Shown here one piece after another: positions 38,010 through 46,372 of a stretch of 64,000 bases of DNA (position 1 is its first letter; each line of letters starts with the position of its first letter). Below the pieces are notes generated by a model. The model made no database searches, was not told the origin of the DNA, and saw only the letters and a program-made list of their open reading frames with translations. Where the stretch lies: positions 62,001 to 126,000 of the forward strand of contig NZ_FMVM01000017.1 in NCBI RefSeq assembly GCF_900102085.1. The letters run 5' to 3'. The translations under genes and the position numbers were made by a program. The DNA is from Paenibacillus polysaccharolyticus (GTDB taxonomy: Bacteria > Bacillota > Bacilli > Paenibacillales > Paenibacillaceae).

Positions 38010-38465
38010 TTATTTTTTAGCGGCATTTATATTCGTTTCATGAACTTTCTCGAGCAAGCCCTTAAACTGTCCAAGCAGCGCTTCAAACTCTGTGCTGTTC
38101 AAGCAAGCATCTCCCTGAATGGCTTCAGGTATGGATAATGCCTTATTCTTAAGTTCACGTCCCGCATCGGTTAGTGTAATCAACACTTTACGCTCGTCTT
38201 GTGCAGAGCGCTCACGATGGATGAACCCGGCTGATTGCAACCGTTTGAGAAGAGGCGTCAGCGTACCTGAGTCGAGGTACAGAGCTTCACCAATTTCCTT
38301 AACGGTACATTCCTGCCGCTCCCACAATACCATTAATACCAAATATTGAGAGTACGTTACACCAAGCACTTCCAGATAGGGCTGGTACAATTTTGTAATT
38401 TCACGTGAACAAGCGTATATGGCGAAGCATAATTGATTATCCAGCTTTAAACGGTCTGTCTGCAT
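38010..38465 (-). CDS. ohrR: MarR-family organic peroxide sensor, OhrR-like
   Basis: Winged-helix repressor of the OhrR subgroup, which senses organic hydroperoxides by cysteine oxidation. LDNQLCFAIYACSREITK aligns with B. subtilis OhrR LENQLCF, placing the reactive Cys at 13. The wing region LDSGTLTPLLKRLQ and SAQDERKVLITLT are conserved. Further Cys residues occur at 18, 53 and 121; Cys121 lies where two-Cys OhrR proteins have their partner. No ohr gene is adjacent. 151 residues. Confidence 0.85.
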   Translation of the reverse strand: MQTDRLKLDNQLCFAIYACSREITKLYQPYLEVLGVTYSQYLVLMVLWERQECTVKEIGEALYLDSGTLTPLLKRLQSAGFIHRERSAQDERKVLITLTDAGRELKNKALSIPEAIQGDACLNSTEFEALLGQFKGLLEKVHETNINAAKK

Positions 38466-38489
38466 GTTAGCTATCTCACCTGCCTAATG

Positions 38490-38505
38490 TACTTTAAATT
38501 GCATA
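38490..38505 (-). promoter_or_regulatory. Possible OhrR operator upstream of ohrR
   Basis: Minus strand TATGCAATTTAAAGTA resembles one half of the known OhrR operator TACAATTTAATTGTA (first ten positions nearly identical). It lies 25 bases before the ohrR start. The second half is degenerate, so this is only a candidate autoregulatory site. Confidence 0.3.
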
Positions 38506-38770
38506 TCTCATGGGTTAATCATCCTGCTTCACCTGTATTAGCGGCGAAATTGAGTTCCCCATTACTATCTTATCACAAAATAGATTAAAAAAAGAATAAT
38601 TGAGCACAAATTATTTTACATTGCTATTTAATCATGTTAAATTTAGTTGTATAAAATATAATTACAGGTGATCAATAGGACGAATAATCTACTTCAGGGA
38701 GGATCATCAGAACAATCACCAGAACAATTCAGGATTCAGACAAACTCATTGCAGTTCAATTCACACCGGG

Positions 38771-38799
38771 TTGACGCTCTGATTCCTTTTATATAAAAT
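38771..38799 (+). promoter_or_regulatory. Predicted sigma-A promoter of comM
   Basis: TTGACG (38771-38776), 17-base spacer, TAAAAT (38794-38799), about 85 bases before the comM ATG. The rest of the 38466-38884 gap is AT-rich with no gene seen. Confidence 0.55.
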
Positions 38800-38884
38800 G
38801 CTAGTAGAAGCTGAGGAAGCACCTTAATTCGAGACTGGCTCGCCCTGCGCGTAGCCCAACATTCGAGTGAGGTGTTTCTTTGTT

Positions 38885-40495
38885 ATGTATGGAAAGTTGT
38901 ATAGCTCGTGTCTCTATGGAATTGACGGTGTATTAATTGAAGTTGAAACGGATTTATCTAATGGGTTGCCTCTGACTTCAATTATCGGACTACCGGATTC
39001 GGCGGTCAGAGAAGCTGTGGAACGCGTTCGGGCGGCGATTAAAAACTGTGGATATCAGTATCCTTTGCAACGAATTACGATTAATCTGGCCCCAGCTGAT
39101 CTGCGTAAGGAAGGTTCCTCCTTTGATCTTGCTATTGCCATTGCTTTACTTACAACCAGCGGTCAACTTGTTCTTCCCCCGCAGGAACGCACTTTAGTTC
39201 TCGGGGAACTGGCACTGGATGGTTCAATCCGGCCCGTTCCCGGAATATTGTCGATGGTTGATCTAGCCAAAAGGCAAGGCTTTACTTCGGTTCTGCTCCC
39301 TTATGAGAACGTGGAGGAGGCGCGTTTGATTCGTGGAATCGGGATCTATGGGCTTCAACATCTGAAGGACCTTGCTCCTGGTCATACCCTTACATCCCAA
39401 GGTTTAAATGGCAACACTTCAGGGGGAACAACGAGTGCGGGGCCAATTATTTTAAAAGACTACAGTCACCTTCATATCTCTGGACCTTCCAGTGCACGGT
39501 CCATTCATGGTAGAGAACTTCTCTCTTATCCACATGAAGACTATAGTGATGTACTTGGACAGCATCATGTCAAGCGTGCACTTATGATTGCCGCTGCGGG
39601 CATGCATAATATCATGCTGGTTGGCCCACCTGGTACAGGCAAAACGATGCTGATTAAACGATTACCGACGATTTTACCCCCTTTATCGGAAGAAGAAGCA
39701 CTCGAAGTAACTAAAGTGTTAAGTGCGGCGGGACATCTAAAAGAAGCTCCTCAAGGACTGATTGCAGACAGACCCTTCCGGTCACCTCATCATACGATAT
39801 CCACCTCCGGCTTGATTGGAGGTGGCGGCATTCCAAAGCCAGGCGAGGTCAGTCTAGCCCATCGCGGAATTCTGTTTCTGGATGAACTACCAGAGTTTCA
39901 GCGTCAGGTTCTTGAAGTACTAAGACAGCCGCTTGAAGATCAGACGGTTACAATCAGTAGGGCAAGAGCTGCGTTCACATTTCCTGCACAATTTATGCTG
40001 GCCTGTTCGATGAATCCCTGTCCCTGCGGATATCTGTCAGCTCAGGCGGAGGACCAGCGTTGTATCTGCAGTCCGGCTCGCGTTGCAGCATACAGGGCCA
40101 AAATTTCGGGCCCACTGCTGGATCGTATTGATCTCCAAGTCGAAGTTCCCCCACCAGGAGATTGGCGTATGGCTGGCACTTCTCCTTCATCTGTCGAGAT
40201 GCAGTCCAAAGTGATGGCTGCCCATGCCATTCAGGCCAAACGGTACACGAACCGTTCAGTGCGCTGGAACAGTCAGCTCTCTGGCACATTTTTACGGAAG
40301 ACAATCCATCTACCTCGTGAAGCAGAGCATTTATTGGATCAAACGATACAGACGTTGAACCTGAGTATGCGTGCCCATGACCGAATTATGAAAATGGCAC
40401 AAACTATTGCTGACTTGGATCATGAAGGTGAGATTGTGACTGCCCATGTCGCGGAAGCAATACAATATCGGCAGTTAGACTTGAGTTTATTTTAA
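38885..40495 (+). CDS. comM: ComM/YifB-family Mg-chelatase-like AAA+ ATPase
   Basis: AAA+ protein of the YifB/ComM family. In naturally competent bacteria ComM is a helicase that promotes branch migration when DNA is integrated. Lon-protease-like N-terminal domain (GLPDSAVREAVERVRAAI), Walker A GPPGTGKT at 247-254, Walker B ILFLDELPEF, a Cys cluster near SMNPCPCGY and CICSPARV, and a C-terminal helical domain. The frame is open to 38867, but ATG at 38885 follows GAGGTG and starts at MYGKLYS, giving 536 residues. One of two plus-strand genes. Confidence 0.92.
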   Translation: MYGKLYSSCLYGIDGVLIEVETDLSNGLPLTSIIGLPDSAVREAVERVRAAIKNCGYQYPLQRITINLAPADLRKEGSSFDLAIAIALLTTSGQLVLPPQERTLVLGELALDGSIRPVPGILSMVDLAKRQGFTSVLLPYENVEEARLIRGIGIYGLQHLKDLAPGHTLTSQGLNGNTSGGTTSAGPIILKDYSHLHISGPSSARSIHGRELLSYPHEDYSDVLGQHHVKRALMIAAAGMHNIMLVGPPGTGKTMLIKRLPTILPPLSEEEALEVTKVLSAAGHLKEAPQGLIADRPFRSPHHTISTSGLIGGGGIPKPGEVSLAHRGILFLDELPEFQRQVLEVLRQPLEDQTVTISRARAAFTFPAQFMLACSMNPCPCGYLSAQAEDQRCICSPARVAAYRAKISGPLLDRIDLQVEVPPPGDWRMAGTSPSSVEMQSKVMAAHAIQAKRYTNRSVRWNSQLSGTFLRKTIHLPREAEHLLDQTIQTLNLSMRAHDRIMKMAQTIADLDHEGEIVTAHVAEAIQYRQLDLSLF

Positions 40496-40738
40496 TACGG
40501 ATATTCAGTTGCTAAACAAAAGCCGTATTTGAACTCTGCTTACATGTTAATGAAGAGTACCTATACGGCCTGGTTGGCATCATAAGCACATCCAAAAATT
40601 GAATTGGCGGTTACACTTAAATCATAAGATAAATGAATGTCTCTTTTCAAAAAAAGCTTATCGGAGGAGATATTGTGGGAACATCAAACAGTGACAGGAA
40701 TTTGGTTTATGACAAAACACTATTTGAAAATGATCATA

Positions 40739-40765
40739 TAAAAAAGACCACATGTATGTGGTCTC
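40739..40765 (-). terminator. Intrinsic terminator of the nitroreductase gene
   Basis: GACCACAT (40746-40753) pairs with ATGTGGTC (40756-40763); on the minus strand it is followed by TTTTTT. It lies 14 bases after the nitroreductase stop. No plus-strand terminator for comM was recognised in 40496-40738, where no gene is seen either. Confidence 0.8.
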
Positions 40766-40778
40766 GAATGAAGTTCTT

Positions 40779-41330
40779 TTATTCAAATAACGTTAGCTTC
40801 TCCTTGGCAGGTGTACGCTCTTTCGCTGATGGAATGACCTCGGGGTATCCCATATAGATCATTCCAATAATTTTTTCTCCTGCCTTGATACCTAGTGGCT
40901 TCCGAAATTTAGGTGCATATAAAAAAGGTTTGGTCACCCAAAACGTGCCTATATTTTCGCTCCATGCTGCAAGCATAAAGTTCTGAACCATGGCGCTGAC
41001 TGCGGCGAAATCCTCATCCCAAATCGCTTGTCTCGGATCTTCCTCCAGCACAACAAGCAAAATAGCAGGCACCTGTTGTACACTCCCCGAAAACTTGTTA
41101 TCCTCACCCATCTCAGCTTCAATGGCCTCTGCGAGCTTTTTACGTCCTTTGCCATTGAACAACACAAATCTCCACGGCTCACGCAATTTATGGTTAGGTG
41201 CCCAAACGGCTGTATCCAGCAAATCGATGATTTGCTCCGTTGGAACAGGATCTTTCTTGAATTTTTTGACGGTGCGGCGATTCTCGATCGCATGGCGGAC
41301 TTCGTTGATTGTCTTCGTCGTTTTACTCAT
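40779..41330 (-). CDS. Nitroreductase-family FMN oxidoreductase (YdjA-like)
   Basis: Small FMN-dependent oxidoreductase of the nitroreductase superfamily; substrate unknown. 183 residues. IENRRTVKKFKKDPV at the N-terminus is the FMN phosphate-binding start; TAVWAPNHKLREPWRFVLF and NIGTFWVTKPFLYAPKFRK match the YdjA/short nitroreductase type. Monocistronic: own promoter (41377-41406) and terminator. Confidence 0.88.
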   Translation of the reverse strand: MSKTTKTINEVRHAIENRRTVKKFKKDPVPTEQIIDLLDTAVWAPNHKLREPWRFVLFNGKGRKKLAEAIEAEMGEDNKFSGSVQQVPAILLVVLEEDPRQAIWDEDFAAVSAMVQNFMLAAWSENIGTFWVTKPFLYAPKFRKPLGIKAGEKIIGMIYMGYPEVIPSAKERTPAKEKLTLFE

Positions 41331-41376
41331 GGGTCATGCCTCCCTCTCCAAATGGTACACACCAGGTTGCAATTTC

Positions 41377-41406
41377 ATTATACACCTCTCTGTTAGCCAG
41401 ATTCAA
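41377..41406 (-). promoter_or_regulatory. Predicted sigma-A promoter of the nitroreductase gene
   Basis: Minus strand TTGAAT (41406-41401), 18-base spacer, TATAAT (41382-41377), about 47 bases before the start codon. Confidence 0.55.
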
Positions 41407-41442
41407 AGGACAGCAGATAAGAGAGAGTTCCGGATCAAATAG

Positions 41443-41491
41443 AAAAAGATGAACTATAGACATTATACTCGTCTAAATGCTCATCCTTTTT
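41443..41491 (-). terminator. Intrinsic terminator after yraN
   Basis: AAAAAGATGA and TCATCCTTTTT pair across an inner TAGAC/GTCTA stem; the minus-strand RNA ends in a U-run. It lies 17 bases after the yraN stop and closes the rnhB-ylqG-ylqH-yraN unit. Confidence 0.7.
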
Positions 41492-41507
41492 ATCAACTAA
41501 CTCCAAG

Positions 41508-41906
41508 CTAAAATGCATTTTCTAGATGATTTATGGACATGATCTTGCCAAAATGGTTCATCATCACCGCAATAACATCAAATCGAATTTGACGAGTATG
41601 TTCTCCGCTCATTTGGATGTAGACTCCAGCCGTTGAACGAACCTGTTGCATTTTGCGCTGATCGACAGACTCTTGTGGAGTTCCGAATCCTGAATTGGAA
41701 CTTCGGCTTCGCACTTCAACAAATATTAACAAATCTTCACGTACTGCGATAATATCGACTTCTCCGCTACGACAACGCCAGTTTCGCTGGAGGATAGAAT
41801 AACCCTGGTTCACTAACCAGCGGCAAGCTTCCTCTTCGCCAATCTTTCCCTTCTGCTGACGGGTCAACTTGCCACTAGGTTTCTGGCCAGATCCCTGTTC
41901 TACCAT
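41508..41906 (-). CDS. yraN: YraN/UPF0102-family endonuclease-like protein
   Basis: Small protein with a Holliday-junction-resolvase/restriction-endonuclease-like fold. KGKIGEEEACRWLVNQGY at about 19-36, GEVDIIAV with the metal-binding Asp, and IFVEVRSRSS with the conserved E-x-K/R-type end. 132 residues. It overlaps ylqH by 7 bases. The cellular role of the family is poorly defined. Confidence 0.9.
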   Translation of the reverse strand: MVEQGSGQKPSGKLTRQQKGKIGEEEACRWLVNQGYSILQRNWRCRSGEVDIIAVREDLLIFVEVRSRSSNSGFGTPQESVDQRKMQQVRSTAGVYIQMSGEHTRQIRFDVIAVMMNHFGKIMSINHLENAF

Positions 41907-42211
41907 GATTCGTTATCACTTCGGCCTGAGGCAAGCCGATCGGCTCGATAAACATAGGTAAGCACTTCTGCTACCAACTGATACAATTCTGTCGGGATCT
42001 GTTCATCCAGATCCAGCTTGGAGAGCACTTCAACTAAAGCTGCGTCTTCCTGTACGGGTACGCCGTTTTCCTTAGCTTTGTCCAGTATGGCTTCAGCCAC
42101 TTTGCCGCGGCCTTTGGCTACGACAACAGGTGCTTCACTTTCTCCCGGGACATATTTTAATGCAACTGCTTTTTTGGATAAAAGCTCCGGCTGTGGTAAT
42201 TCCTCTTTCAT
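41900..42211 (-). CDS. ylqH: FlhB C-terminal-domain-like protein (YlqH)
   Basis: 103 residues resembling only the cytoplasmic C-terminal domain of FlhB. KAVALKYVPGESEAPVVVAK matches FAVALKYEGSEMEAPQIIAK of FlhB in this window just after its NPTH cleavage site, and LYQLVAEVLTYVYRAD matches LFQAVAEVLAYVYKLK. No NPTH motif and no membrane segments. It overlaps ylqG by 4 bases. Function unknown; partnering the FliK-like YlqG is suggested by context. Confidence 0.88.
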   Translation of the reverse strand: MKEELPQPELLSKKAVALKYVPGESEAPVVVAKGRGKVAEAILDKAKENGVPVQEDAALVEVLSKLDLDEQIPTELYQLVAEVLTYVYRADRLASGRSDNESW

Positions 42212-44322
42212 ACCTTGAAATCCACCCCTTTGTATCGCTCAGGGCTATAATCTGCAGCAGTCATCTTCCGCTCCATCCCGAGCTCCTGCCCTGCTGGCCA
42301 AGGTTCTGTCCGGAAGGTCAATAACTGATATCCAAGCTTGTCGAGCGATTGATGAATGATTTCACGTCCACTCTCCAACAAAGCTCCCATTTCTTCCCGA
42401 TCATTAAGTACACGCAAACTGACAATGTTATTGACCACATGTACATCGACAAGGGTATGTCCCAAACTTCTCATATCCAAGTCAAACAGCAGACGGCAAT
42501 TCGAAGCATCCAATTCCCCGCGCTGACCGCGGCGTGATTGAATCTGCACAGAGGCCGTCTGTTCACCGTCCGGACCTGTGATGGGGATAAACCAATGCAT
42601 TTGCGCAAACGCTGCACCGCGATCGGTTGTGAGCAATAGTTGCTGACCTGTCAGGTATTGTATGGCTTGATTGGCGGCATCTTTCAGCGCCGCCGGGGCA
42701 CTGTCGCTGCTGGCCAACTGCAGCAGCAAACCCTTGAGCGAGTCCGTGTTCGCCGGACTCGCTCCCTCGCCCACGCGCGGCTGCATCGCCGCGCCGTGAA
42801 CGGCCTGCTGCTCGTGCTCTGCACCGAGCAGCTTCAGCACGCGCCCCACCCACGGGTCTCCCCCGTGGGTGACGGGCGTATGCACTGCCGCCGCACCTGC
42901 GGGAGCGGCGGCAACACTACCAGCCGGCTGCGCATCAGCGCCGGCTGGCAAGGGCTGCGGCGAGCCTGCGGCAGCCGCAGCCACTTGGCCGCCCTGCTGC
43001 GCAGCAGGGGCGGCTTGTGTTGCCGCACCCGGCTGTGCCGGTGCGGCAGTGGACGCGCCGCGCAGCGCGTCCAGCAGCGCCAGCAGCTTTGGCGCCAGCT
43101 GTGCTGGCGTAGGCGCTGCTGGCGCGGCCTGCCCTGCTGCGGCAGGTGTCGCCGCAACAGCAGGCGTGTCTGTGCGGCCGTCTGCACGCACGGCCGCACC
43201 TTCCGGCTGGCCCGCACTTGCACGGCCAGCCGCCGCATCCGCCGCCCCAGGTGTACCCGGGCGGCTCGCAACTTGGCCCGCATCCGCAATACGCGGCGGG
43301 CCTTCTCCAGGTATTCCGGTACCCGCCGGAATACCTGCATTCCCTTTGCCAGCCGTTTCCGTTTGGCTGGAAACACTCTTCGCAGCAGTCTCAGCTCCTG
43401 CTGTCTGTCCACCATTCGCCTGGCCTGCATTCAGCGGCACGTTACCTTTGGCTTGTTGCCCCTGATCTGATGCCGCACCTTCAGCAGCATCTGTAGTCAC
43501 TCCTGCACCCGCCGCTGGAGTGGTCTGAACCTGATTCGGCTGTGACGCTACAGGAGAGGCTACGGGTATTACGACTCCTGGCCTGCTCACATTTACCGCT
43601 GGCGCTCCCTCTTCTGGCTGGACAGCAACATTAGTAAAAGTCCCAGAAGCTCCCGCCTGTCCTGTGGACGCCCCCGCTTTTAAGCCTGCTGCTGCTTCGC
43701 CGCCAGGAAACGGCTTACCTGCCACCGTTTGAGACAAAAACGACTCCAGTTGATCCGCAAGACCACTTAACAACTGATGCAAAGGAGGCCCAAATACAGT
43801 TTGATGTAAACCTTTCACCGTTTCGGCCGTAACAGGCAGGCCCCTCTGAAAAGCAATGCCCGCCGCCTGTACCCATTCCTCCACAGGCACCTGTGCAGGT
43901 TTGGCTACCATCATGTTTTGCACCATGGCTACGTTATCCTTGGTCAGCGGAAGCCCACTGCGTTGCATAGCAAGTAACAATTCACGGTTGTCTTTGGTAT
44001 CCGCCAAACCTACCTCTTGCAACAAGTTATTCAGTGAAGCCTGCGGCAGTTCTGCAAGCGAGCCAGCAACAGGTTTCATTACCGTTATGCCGTTTTCACC
44101 TGGAGGTTGAACCTGCAGAAGCGTCGTCTCACCCGGACGGAGCGGTGTCTCCAGTTTGGCACGCACCTGCACCCCTTGAATCTGGAGCACAGCCTCTCCA
44201 CCATCATCCGATACACTGACGACAGATCCACGAACGACCTGACCTTCTTTTAATTCGAGCGGCTTGGCGTTTCCGGGCTTACTGTCTCCCATTAAACCAC
44301 GAATCATAGAGCTGATATTCAA
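42208..44322 (-). CDS. ylqG: Large FliK-like protein (YlqG), Ala/Gln/Gly/Pro-rich
   Basis: 704 residues. The N-terminal domain (about 1-250) contains KEGQVVRGSVVSVSDDGGEA. A very low-complexity Ala/Gly/Gln/Pro region (about 250-500) is encoded by markedly GC-rich DNA (about 42800-43450). The C-terminal domain resembles the FliK hook-length domain (QMHWFIPITG, LLFDLDMRSLGHTLVDVHV). Located after rnhB and overlapping ylqH. B. subtilis has ylqG at the same place. Role not established; a secreted or ruler-like protein is conceivable. Confidence 0.82.
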   Translation of the reverse strand: MNISSMIRGLMGDSKPGNAKPLELKEGQVVRGSVVSVSDDGGEAVLQIQGVQVRAKLETPLRPGETTLLQVQPPGENGITVMKPVAGSLAELPQASLNNLLQEVGLADTKDNRELLLAMQRSGLPLTKDNVAMVQNMMVAKPAQVPVEEWVQAAGIAFQRGLPVTAETVKGLHQTVFGPPLHQLLSGLADQLESFLSQTVAGKPFPGGEAAAGLKAGASTGQAGASGTFTNVAVQPEEGAPAVNVSRPGVVIPVASPVASQPNQVQTTPAAGAGVTTDAAEGAASDQGQQAKGNVPLNAGQANGGQTAGAETAAKSVSSQTETAGKGNAGIPAGTGIPGEGPPRIADAGQVASRPGTPGAADAAAGRASAGQPEGAAVRADGRTDTPAVAATPAAAGQAAPAAPTPAQLAPKLLALLDALRGASTAAPAQPGAATQAAPAAQQGGQVAAAAAGSPQPLPAGADAQPAGSVAAAPAGAAAVHTPVTHGGDPWVGRVLKLLGAEHEQQAVHGAAMQPRVGEGASPANTDSLKGLLLQLASSDSAPAALKDAANQAIQYLTGQQLLLTTDRGAAFAQMHWFIPITGPDGEQTASVQIQSRRGQRGELDASNCRLLFDLDMRSLGHTLVDVHVVNNIVSLRVLNDREEMGALLESGREIIHQSLDKLGYQLLTFRTEPWPAGQELGMERKMTAADYSPERYKGVDFKV

Positions 44323-44353
44323 CTCGTTCTCCCTCCTTTCCGTTCCCTTTCAA

Positions 44354-45058
44354 TTAAAACAACGTATGCTGCTCACCTAATAAATTACCGAGAAAGCTCC
44401 GCCGATGCATCGGTGTTGCGCCGAGTGCCATAATCTGTTCCCGATGAAATTGAGTTGCATAGCCTTTATGTACGGGCAGACCATATTCCGGGTATAACGT
44501 ATCCCATTCTTCCTTGCACAGCCGATCTCTCGTTACCTTGGCCACAATAGAAGCCGCTGCGATCGATTGGCTATTTGCATCCCCTTTAATAATAGATAAC
44601 TGCGGTATATTCAAATCCACCTTTTCCGCGTCCACCAGCATGTAATGAGGTGTTACATCAAGTGCCTCTACCGCACGTTTCATGGCCAGTCTGGCGGCCT
44701 GTTTAATATTAAGACGATCAATCGTTTCCGCATCTGCATATCCTACACCTACAGCCAGCGCGTTCTCCATAATGATGTCATATAACGTATCACGTTTCTT
44801 TTCTGACAACTTTTTAGAATCATTGACCCCTTCCAAAATAAGCCCTTGAGGCAAGATCACGGCCGCCGCAACCACATCACCAAACAAACATCCTCGACCC
44901 ACTTCATCAATTCCTGCGATATATTCAAACCCGCTACCCCAATACTCCCGCTCATACACCAAAAGATCCCGAGGTTCGCTAGTTTCTTTTTTCTTTTTCT
45001 TCGGTTTGCGTTGCAGTTCTGGCAATGCAAGCTCCGGCATTTCATGGTTTGCTGTCAT
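44354..45058 (-). CDS. rnhB: Ribonuclease HII
   Basis: Removes ribonucleotides and RNA primers from DNA. AGIDEVGRGCLFGDVVAAAV carries the first catalytic Asp-Glu; NDSKKLSEKKR, YMLVDAEKVDL and KGDANSQSIAAASIVAKVTRD provide the rest. The frame is open to 45079; ATG at 45058 has GAGGAG 9 bases upstream, giving 234 residues. First gene of the rnhB-ylqG-ylqH-yraN unit. Confidence 0.93.
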   Translation of the reverse strand: MTANHEMPELALPELQRKPKKKKKETSEPRDLLVYEREYWGSGFEYIAGIDEVGRGCLFGDVVAAAVILPQGLILEGVNDSKKLSEKKRDTLYDIIMENALAVGVGYADAETIDRLNIKQAARLAMKRAVEALDVTPHYMLVDAEKVDLNIPQLSIIKGDANSQSIAAASIVAKVTRDRLCKEEWDTLYPEYGLPVHKGYATQFHREQIMALGATPMHRRSFLGNLLGEQHTLF

Positions 45059-45079
45059 TCTGTTCATCTCCTCACCCAT

Positions 45080-45404
45080 GTTTCATGTAGCTGTGTAATC
45101 CCATGTAATGTATATAATTAATTAGACGTAGGCTATCGCATATTTGTTCTGATTAATCGTATTCCTGCACAATGTTTCGTGTTAAAAGTATGATTTTAAA
45201 AAATATCCTGATGTCTTCATTTATCGGTTGTTCTAGCGTTAAATTGAATACATACAAACTGATGTTCTGCAAATTTTCAACATCATTTATCATAGCATGA
45301 TTTCAGGACACCTCCTATACAGAACAAACAATTCCACCAAGCACACTTAACTTCATTTTTTTACCATATTCATACTAGCTTTATATCCCCTTAGCCTTCA
45401 AAAC
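45080..45404. other. AT-rich intergenic region between rbgA terminator and rnhB
   Basis: About 325 bases with no gene-like frame, no recognisable RNA and no clear sigma-A promoter for rnhB, though one must be here if the rbgA terminator is efficient. Confidence 0.5.
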
Positions 45405-45439
45405 ACAAAAAGGCCGTTCCCGGTAATCCGGTAACGGCC
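45405..45439 (-). terminator. Intrinsic terminator of rbgA
   Basis: GGCCGTTCCCGG / CCGGTAACGGCC around a TAAT loop: eleven pairs and one mismatch. The minus-strand RNA ends CCUUUUUG. It lies about 32 bases after the rbgA stop. Confidence 0.9.
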
Positions 45440-45471
45440 GCTTCTTTCGGCTCTTGTAAGGATATTTTCGA

Positions 45472-46335
45472 TCAGTAAGGAGCTTCCATGGAGAAACGCC
45501 CCATCTTGCCTGCTCGTAATTCGCGCAGAAACGCTCGTGATGCTTTCTCCAGATCAATCCGTCCACCACTGATGACACAACCGCGAATTCGGCCAACCTG
45601 CTCCATAATGGCAATAACACTGTCCGAATCGTCCGCATCTTTGGAGAACTCCTGAAGACCATATCTCTCTTCCAGCGCATCCCAATAATAACGCATCAGA
45701 TAACTGATTCCGAAAAATGCGATATCTTCTGCATTCAGGATTTCTTCTTTGATCGCACCCGTCACAGCAAGTCGGTAACCCACATTTTGATCTTCAAATT
45801 TCGGCCACAGAATACCTGGGGTGTCCAGCAGTTCCATTTCCTTGCCTACTTTAATCCACTGCTGACCTTTAGTTACACCTGGGCGATCTCCAGTTGCAGC
45901 AATGCTCCGTCCAGCCAAACGATTGATTAATGTGGATTTACCTACGTTAGGAATACCGACAATCAAGCCCCGAACAGCTCGGGGATTAATGCCTTTAGCC
46001 AGTTGACGATCAATCTTCTCCTTTAGAAGAAGTCTTGCCTGAGCAGGAATATCTTTGACATTGGTACCTGTTGAAGCATCCACAGGGAACGCTGTAATGC
46101 CTTCTTTTTTAAAATACTCAATCCACTCTTGCGTCACTTTGGCATCCGCCAAATCCGACTTATTGAGCAAAATCATGCGGGGTTTATCCATCAAAATCTC
46201 GTCAATCATCGGATTACGGCTGGAGACAGGCAGACGGGCATCCAATAGTTCGATGACCACGTCAATGAGCTTCAACTTGTCCTGAATCTGGCGTCTGGCT
46301 CGGGTCATATGACCTGGAAACCATTGTATCGTCAC
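45472..46335 (-). CDS. rbgA: Ribosome biogenesis GTPase RbgA (YlqF)
   Basis: Circularly permuted GTPase needed for a late step of 50S assembly. G motifs in permuted order: NKSDLAD (G4) near 58, then GIPNVGKST (G1) near 127, then DTPGILWP (G3) near 171. The N-terminal WFPGHMTRARRQI is typical. 287 residues (B. subtilis 282). It follows lepB after 37 bases, as a probable lepB-rbgA unit. Confidence 0.96.
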   Translation of the reverse strand: MTIQWFPGHMTRARRQIQDKLKLIDVVIELLDARLPVSSRNPMIDEILMDKPRMILLNKSDLADAKVTQEWIEYFKKEGITAFPVDASTGTNVKDIPAQARLLLKEKIDRQLAKGINPRAVRGLIVGIPNVGKSTLINRLAGRSIAATGDRPGVTKGQQWIKVGKEMELLDTPGILWPKFEDQNVGYRLAVTGAIKEEILNAEDIAFFGISYLMRYYWDALEERYGLQEFSKDADDSDSVIAIMEQVGRIRGCVISGGRIDLEKASRAFLRELRAGKMGRFSMEAPY

Positions 46336-46372
46336 CTTGTCTTCACCTCATTTAATACATACTTTAAGTTTT

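Noticed and set aside
40633-40857. 74-codon plus-strand frame between comM and the nitroreductase gene
   Set aside because: It runs through the terminator hairpin and into the 3' end of the nitroreductase gene; no homology features.
42800-43450. Horizontally acquired segment in ylqG
   Set aside because: High GC coincides with low-complexity Ala/Gly/Pro codons inside an intact frame at a conserved locus; no mobile gene or repeat borders.
42640-43470. 276-codon and several other long plus-strand frames opposite ylqG
   Set aside because: They arise from the GC-rich low-complexity region; Arg/Cys/His-rich translations with no recognisable domain.
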